Of a stretch of DNA of 9,623 bases, positions 5,724-9,623 are shown in pieces (the stretch's first letter is position 1; each line of letters begins with the position of its first letter). The DNA is taken from the NCBI GenBank assembly GCA_016195395.1, contig JACPZR010000334.1, forward strand, positions 1-9,623, in the 5' to 3' direction. The position numbers and the translations under genes were made by a program. Source of the stretch: Spirochaetia bacterium (GTDB lineage Bacteria; Spirochaetota; Leptospirae; Leptospirales; Leptonemataceae). The notes beneath the pieces are model-generated. The model was given only the letters and a program-made list of their open reading frames with translations, was not told the DNA's origin and searched no databases.

Positions 5724-7893
5724 AACCAAAGCATTTGGCCGGAAGGCCCCCGAAGAGGCGCCTGAGATCGGAGCGGACGGGAAACCCAAGAAGAAGCCCA
5801 GTCCCCGCATCTCCAAAGCGGAATTGAAAGATAAAACCTTGGTCATCGTGGAATCACCGGCCAAGGCGCGCACCATCAACAAGTATCTGGGGAAGAATTA
5901 CGTCATCGAAGCGTCGATGGGGCACATCATCGACCTGCCCAAGTCGCGCATGGCCGTCAATGTGGACGACAACTTCCAGCCCGAATATATCACCGTCCGC
6001 GGCCGCACACCCATCCTGAACCGACTGAAGAAACTCGCAAGCGCCACGAGCAAAGTCTTTCTGGCCACTGACCCGGACTGCGAAGGCGAAGCGATTTCCT
6101 GGCACCTTTCGAACGCGCTGGGTCCACTCAACAAAGACATCAAGCGCATTGAATTTCACGAGATCACCAAGGCGGCCGTGCAGGAAGCTGTGGGTCATCC
6201 GCGTGACATAGACATGAGCCTTGTGAACGCACAGCAGGCGCGTCGTATCATGGACAGGCTCGTGGGTTACAACATTTCCCCGCTGCTCTGGAAGAAGATC
6301 AAACGCGGCCTTTCTGCTGGAAGGGTGCAGAGTGTGGCGCTTCGCCTCATCTGCGAGCGCGAGCGCGAGATCGAAGCCTTCACGCCGGAAGAATATTGGA
6401 CTGTGGAAGCAGAGTTCCAGCACGGCAAAAGCTCGTTTGACGCAACCCTCCACTCGGTGAACGGGGAAAAAGTTGAACTGAAGAACGAGGAGCAGGTGAA
6501 AGGCATTCTCACCGGCGCGGAAGAACTCGAGTATAAGATAACGTCGGTTTCCACAAAGGAACGCCGTCGCCAGCCCACAGCGCCGTACACAACGTCACGC
6601 ATGCAGCAGGACGCGGCCAACAAACTGGGGTACACCTCTCAAAAGACGATGATGGTGGCACAACAGCTCTATGAAGGCTTGGAAGTAGGACACGGCGTTG
6701 TCACCGGTCTCATCACGTATATGAGAACGGACAGCGTGCGCGTTTCACCCGCAGCCATCGATCAGGTGCGCGAGTACGTAAAGACAACGCTTGGAGATAC
6801 GTACCTTTCACCGGAAGTCCGGGACTACAAGAGCGGCAAGTCGGCCCAGGATGCGCACGAAGCCATCCGGCCCACGGACCCGGCGCGCACGCCGGAAAGC
6901 ATTGAAAAACATCTGACCAAAGATCAGTACCGGCTCTACCAGCTTGTGTGGCAGAAGTTTGTCTCTTCGCAGATGGCGGATGAGATCGCGGATCACACGT
7001 CGGCGGACATCACCGGCGGGAACCTCCTCTTCCGGGCCAACGGGAAAGTTGTGAAATTCGCGGGTTTCTCGGAAGTATTCAACCTGGAAGACCGTAAGAA
7101 AAAAGAAAGTGTGCTGCCTGTGCTTACGGAAGGCGACCAGCTGAAAGTCAAGCATATCACCCCGGAACAGCACTTCACTCAGCCGCCCGCGCGTTTTACG
7201 GACGCGTCAATGGTAAAGATTCTTGAAGAAAGCGGCGTGGGCCGTCCGTCTACGTACGCCCCCACCATCGGAACGTTGCTCAAGCGCTACTATTGCGTGC
7301 GCATCCAGAAAGCCCTAAAGCCCACAGAGCTGGGGCGCCTCGTGAACGACGTGATGGAGAAGAACTTCTCATCGCTCGTTGACATTGACTTTACGGCCAA
7401 GATGGAAGACGACCTGGACCGCGTGGCCAGATCGGACATGGACTGGGTCCAGATGCTTCGCAATTTCTATCCTGCTTTCGCGGACACGATCAAGCACGCC
7501 TTTGAACACATCAGCGAGATGCGCAATGCCTTGGACGTGGAAACGGACCTGGTCTGCGAAAAGTGCGGCCGCAAAATGGTGAAGAAGATCGGTCGGAACG
7601 GCTATTTCCTGGCATGCAGCGGCTTCCCCGAATGTCGGAACGCCAAGGCGATCCCGCTGGGGAAATGCCCCAAATGTGAAACCGGCGACGTTGTGCAGCG
7701 TGCCACCAAGCGTGGAAGGCCGTTCTTTGGGTGCAACCGCTATCCCGAATGCGACTACTCCACATGGGACAAGCCGTCAGGCGAGGTGTGTCCAAAGTGC
7801 GGAAAAATCTTGCTAGAGAAGTCGTCTCGTGAAAAAGGGAAATACACGGCATGTTCTGCCTGCGATTACGAAGCGGGCGCGCAGAGCGCGTGA
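5713..7893 (+). CDS. topA: DNA topoisomerase I (type IA), with unusual TOPRIM Cys
   Basis: This enzyme relaxes negative supercoils by cutting one strand through a 5'-phosphotyrosine link. The 726-residue protein has: a Lys/Pro-rich N-terminal extension of about 40 residues; a TOPRIM domain from LVIVESPAKA (43-52) through TDPDCEGEA (119-127), with metal-binding Asp120, Asp122 and Glu124; the type IA core with GLSAGRVQSVALRL (199-212); the catalytic Tyr336 in ITYMRTDS (334-341); SAQDAHEAIRP (377-387); and SGVGRPSTYA (507-516). Three C4 zinc fingers follow: Cys615/618/635/641, 652/655/674/680 and 693/696/714/717. The odd feature is Cys123 (TGC, 6079-6081), where the family motif is D-R-E-G-E. 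A single C-to-T change from CGC would explain it. AAGGAAG at 5702-5708 supports the ATG. A TerB-like gene follows 12 bp downstream. Identity is certain; the effect of Cys123 is not. Confidence 0.98.
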   Translation: MALKTKAFGRKAPEEAPEIGADGKPKKKPSPRISKAELKDKTLVIVESPAKARTINKYLGKNYVIEASMGHIIDLPKSRMAVNVDDNFQPEYITVRGRTPILNRLKKLASATSKVFLATDPDCEGEAISWHLSNALGPLNKDIKRIEFHEITKAAVQEAVGHPRDIDMSLVNAQQARRIMDRLVGYNISPLLWKKIKRGLSAGRVQSVALRLICEREREIEAFTPEEYWTVEAEFQHGKSSFDATLHSVNGEKVELKNEEQVKGILTGAEELEYKITSVSTKERRRQPTAPYTTSRMQQDAANKLGYTSQKTMMVAQQLYEGLEVGHGVVTGLITYMRTDSVRVSPAAIDQVREYVKTTLGDTYLSPEVRDYKSGKSAQDAHEAIRPTDPARTPESIEKHLTKDQYRLYQLVWQKFVSSQMADEIADHTSADITGGNLLFRANGKVVKFAGFSEVFNLEDRKKKESVLPVLTEGDQLKVKHITPEQHFTQPPARFTDASMVKILEESGVGRPSTYAPTIGTLLKRYYCVRIQKALKPTELGRLVNDVMEKNFSSLVDIDFTAKMEDDLDRVARSDMDWVQMLRNFYPAFADTIKHAFEHISEMRNALDVETDLVCEKCGRKMVKKIGRNGYFLACSGFPECRNAKAIPLGKCPKCETGDVVQRATKRGRPFFGCNRYPECDYSTWDKPSGEVCPKCGKILLEKSSREKGKYTACSACDYEAGAQSA

Positions 7894-7905
7894 TCGGAAA
7901 CTCTT

Positions 7906-8433
7906 ATGGACAGATGGATGATTTTGGCGGACCGCGCCGACGATGGTTTTGAACACTACTGGCGTGCCCTGCGGGGCAAGTTGAAGCAGTCTCCGTCGAG
8001 GGAAGAAATCATCCAGAAACGCCTTGAGTACGCAAAGATTCTCCTGAGCGTGTGGTCGCACGCAGGTTTTTCGGACGGGCGTCTGCAGCGCGGCGAGGAT
8101 GACCTGGTTGGGGACATGGTGGGCGCCCTTTTTGAGCAGAACTCCCTCTTCCCGCCGGACATGATCAGTCAGGAGGACGCTGACGCGATTCTCCAGGAAT
8201 TGATCCAGGCCTTTGAGTCGCCCCTGCCCATGGACAAGTTTGCTAAAGACATTAAGAAGCTTAAAGACGAGGAGCTGAGCGCCCACCTCTATGAAGACGC
8301 CGTGTCCATTGCCGCTGTGGACGGCAAGGTGGAGAAATCGGAAAAGGCCTTTCTCGTGAAGTTGGCGGATGCACTGGGCCTGTCCTCTGACCGCACCAAG
8401 CACATCGACGAACTTCACATCAAGAAGAAGTAG
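7906..8433 (+). CDS. TerB-like helical protein
   Basis: This is a small (175-residue), acidic, helical protein, probably cytoplasmic. The C-terminal half carries the TerB/DUF533 pattern: SIAAVDGKVEKSEKAFLVKL (134-153) followed by ADALGLS (154-160). A weaker copy occurs at 51-73 (HAGFSDGRLQRGEDDLVGDM, 52-71). In both, an Asp-Gly pair (57-58 and 139-140) is followed by Glu seven residues after the Asp (64 and 146), which fits an internally duplicated fold with two acidic, possibly metal-binding, loops. TerB proteins were named for tellurite resistance, but most homologues outside ter clusters have no known role, and no other ter gene is visible here. It starts 12 bp after the topA stop with only a weak ribosome site (GGAAA, 7896-7900), so it is probably on the topA transcript. 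The function is unknown. Confidence 0.75.
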   Translation: MDRWMILADRADDGFEHYWRALRGKLKQSPSREEIIQKRLEYAKILLSVWSHAGFSDGRLQRGEDDLVGDMVGALFEQNSLFPPDMISQEDADAILQELIQAFESPLPMDKFAKDIKKLKDEELSAHLYEDAVSIAAVDGKVEKSEKAFLVKLADALGLSSDRTKHIDELHIKKK

Positions 8434-8530
8434 GCCGCCAGATTCTCCACCATCGCATCCGGGTCATGATTTGCCTGCTCACATGAAGGGGTGATCGCGC
8501 TGGGCGGTGCCTGCGTTACACCCGCTTTCG

Positions 8531-8554
8531 GCCCGCGAAGAAATTGACGCGGGC
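8531..8554 (+). promoter_or_regulatory. Perfect stem-loop upstream of the lipid kinase
   Basis: GCCCGCG at 8531-8537 pairs perfectly with CGCGGGC at 8548-8554 around a 10-nt A-rich loop. A TTG (8544-8546) that could serve as an earlier start for the lipid kinase lies in the loop. No T-run follows on either strand, so an ordinary intrinsic terminator is unlikely. The stem sits 22 bases before the preferred ATG at 8577. It might act in the mRNA leader, or as a Rho-dependent or post-transcriptional 3' end of the topA-TerB transcript. The role is inference. Confidence 0.4.
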
Positions 8555-8576
8555 AAAGGCAGTGCTTACCTGCCGC

Positions 8577-9512
8577 ATGCCATTGAAGCGGGTCGTTATC
8601 CTCAATCCCAAGAGCAAGAACGGGAAGGCTGCCAAAGCCTTTGAACGCCTCCGGGGCGACTTGGAAAAGGACATCGGCGCCTTTGAGCTCGTCCTGACAG
8701 AAGGCCCGGGCGACTGTACGGCGAAAGTCAGGAAGATACTCAAGTCGGAAAGCCATGAGCAGGTCCTCATTGCCGGAGGCGACGGGTCTGTGAACGAGGC
8801 CGTGAACGGCTACTTTGAGAACGGCAAACCCCTGTCGTCGAACATTCCGCTGGGCGTGATCAATCTGGGCACCGGCGGCGACTTTTATAAGACGCTGCGC
8901 AAACGCAATCCACGCTACCACGAAGCCCTGCGGGAGAATCAATTCAGGAAGATCGACTGCGGCCTCACTACGCTCGAAAAGGGCGCGGACCCGCGTTACT
9001 TCATCAACATAACGTCCATGGGACTGGGGGGCGATGTCAACCGACAGATGAAAGCCTCCGCATTTCAGCGCGGGATGCCGGCGTATTTCTGGCATAGTCT
9101 TACGTCGCTTTTCAAATACTCGCCGCCCGACTGTCGTTTCCGTATCAAAAAACCTTCCGGTGATTGGGAAGAGCTGGAAGCTAAACTCGTGAACTTCTTT
9201 GTCTGCAATGCGGAATACAACGGCGGCGGAATGCGCTGGGCCCCCAAGTCGGACTTTGAAGACGGGGTGCTGGATCTGGTCCTCGTTTCTGATGTCTCAA
9301 AGACAAAGCTGGTTACGGAATCTCATCGCATTTACTCCGGTGATATTGCGAAGATGACCGGTGTGCGCGAATTCCACGGCACGGAAGTAGAAGCATTTCC
9401 AGCGCGCACAGTCTCGCAGGAGATAGACGGCGAAGTCCGGCACATGGACTATCTGCGTACGCACGAATTCTATTTCCGGATCATGCCCAAGTCGATCCCG
9501 GCGGTTATGTAA
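8577..9512 (+). CDS. Diacylglycerol/lipid kinase family protein (YegS-like)
   Basis: This is a soluble or membrane-associated lipid kinase of the DAGK catalytic family, which transfers phosphate from ATP to a lipid hydroxyl group (diacylglycerol, sphingoid base or similar). Counting from ATG 8577, motifs are ILNPKSKNGKA (8-18), the nucleotide-binding GGDGSVNEAVNG (67-78), LGTGGDF (97-103), NITSMGLGGDVN (144-155), PKSDFEDGVLDLVLV (223-237) and the closing IDGEV (283-287). The protein is about 311 residues, normal for the family. The classic GTGND motif reads GTGGD here, which I recall from a subset of homologues and do not take as loss of function. The frame is open back to TTG 8544, but homology begins just after ATG 8577, so I prefer the ATG; neither start has a strong ribosome site. 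The gene lies about 140 bp beyond the TerB-like gene with a stem-loop between, so it may be a separate unit. The lipid substrate is unknown. Confidence 0.92.
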   Translation: MPLKRVVILNPKSKNGKAAKAFERLRGDLEKDIGAFELVLTEGPGDCTAKVRKILKSESHEQVLIAGGDGSVNEAVNGYFENGKPLSSNIPLGVINLGTGGDFYKTLRKRNPRYHEALRENQFRKIDCGLTTLEKGADPRYFINITSMGLGGDVNRQMKASAFQRGMPAYFWHSLTSLFKYSPPDCRFRIKKPSGDWEELEAKLVNFFVCNAEYNGGGMRWAPKSDFEDGVLDLVLVSDVSKTKLVTESHRIYSGDIAKMTGVREFHGTEVEAFPARTVSQEIDGEVRHMDYLRTHEFYFRIMPKSIPAVM

Positions 9513-9543
9513 ACAGCGCGGCGGGGCTAAATCAGCGCCCTCT

Positions 9544-9623
9544 ATGAAGCGACTCGTTTTTGGGACGCACGGTTTTGGCATTGACTCCGGAATCCTTGAT
9601 CGGACGGTGACTCATGAAGCTTC
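9544..9623 (+). CDS. Possible start of a gene cut by the window edge
   Basis: From ATG 9544 an open frame runs to the end of the window, starting MKRLVFGTHGFGID and continuing for 26 codons plus two bases. It is the only plus-strand frame open to the edge. The first residues look like an opening beta strand with a Gly-rich turn, but I recognise no family. There is no Shine-Dalgarno sequence upstream. The minus strand also has a short open stretch ending at a TGA near 9532, which could instead be the tail of a convergent gene. The call is weak. Confidence 0.35.
   Translation, partial: MKRLVFGTHGFGIDSGILDRTVTHEA

Noticed and set aside
5854..6453. Minus-strand open frame (199 codons) inside topA
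   Set aside because: It is antisense to the conserved TOPRIM and core motifs of topA and matches no family I recognise.
8415..9095. Minus-strand open frame (226 codons) opposite the lipid kinase
   Set aside because: It is antisense to clear DAGK motifs and has no recognisable domain; it is a shadow frame.

Overview
The window is a gene-dense, moderately GC-rich stretch (by eye) of bacterial chromosome with eight complete protein genes and one probable gene running off the right edge. No rRNA, tRNA, CRISPR array, insertion sequence or phage gene was seen. The lipoprotein signal (lipobox ending at Cys17) suggests a diderm bacterium. Divergent housekeeping genes (dprA, topA) suggest an uncultivated or poorly sampled lineage. 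The order TPR lipoprotein - dprA - ... - topA - TerB-like - lipid kinase would fit several diderm phyla, for example Spirochaetota. The sequence alone does not settle this, and I hold any assignment weakly.

Layout from left to right. (1) 158-2012, plus strand: a TPR lipoprotein overlaps by 8 bp a divergent DprA/Smf protein that lacks the usual C-terminal winged helix. (2) 2060-4390, plus strand: a class III PLP aminotransferase starts at a GTG next to a perfect stem-loop, and is followed 21 bp later by an unrecognised protein whose spaced residues resemble a protein/aminoglycoside kinase active site. (3) 4466-5607, minus strand: a PAS-only protein and an MBL-fold hydrolase, joined by an ATGA overlap. 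(4) 5713-8433, plus strand: topA, then a short TerB-like protein 12 bp downstream. (5) 8577-9512, plus strand: a YegS/DAGK-type lipid kinase, whose upstream region carries another perfect stem-loop. (6) 9544 to the edge: the start of a possible further gene.

How the genes may work together: DprA (ssDNA protection and recombination) and topoisomerase I (supercoil relaxation) form a DNA-handling frame that is commonly contiguous in bacteria. Here it is split by two small accessory modules: an aminotransferase/kinase-like pair (probably small-molecule metabolism, substrate unknown) and a divergent PAS-sensor/MBL pair (probable signal-linked hydrolase). The most interesting points are the aminotransferase/kinase-like pair, which may be an undescribed two-step pathway, and a Cys replacing the near-invariant Arg in the TOPRIM motif of topoisomerase I.
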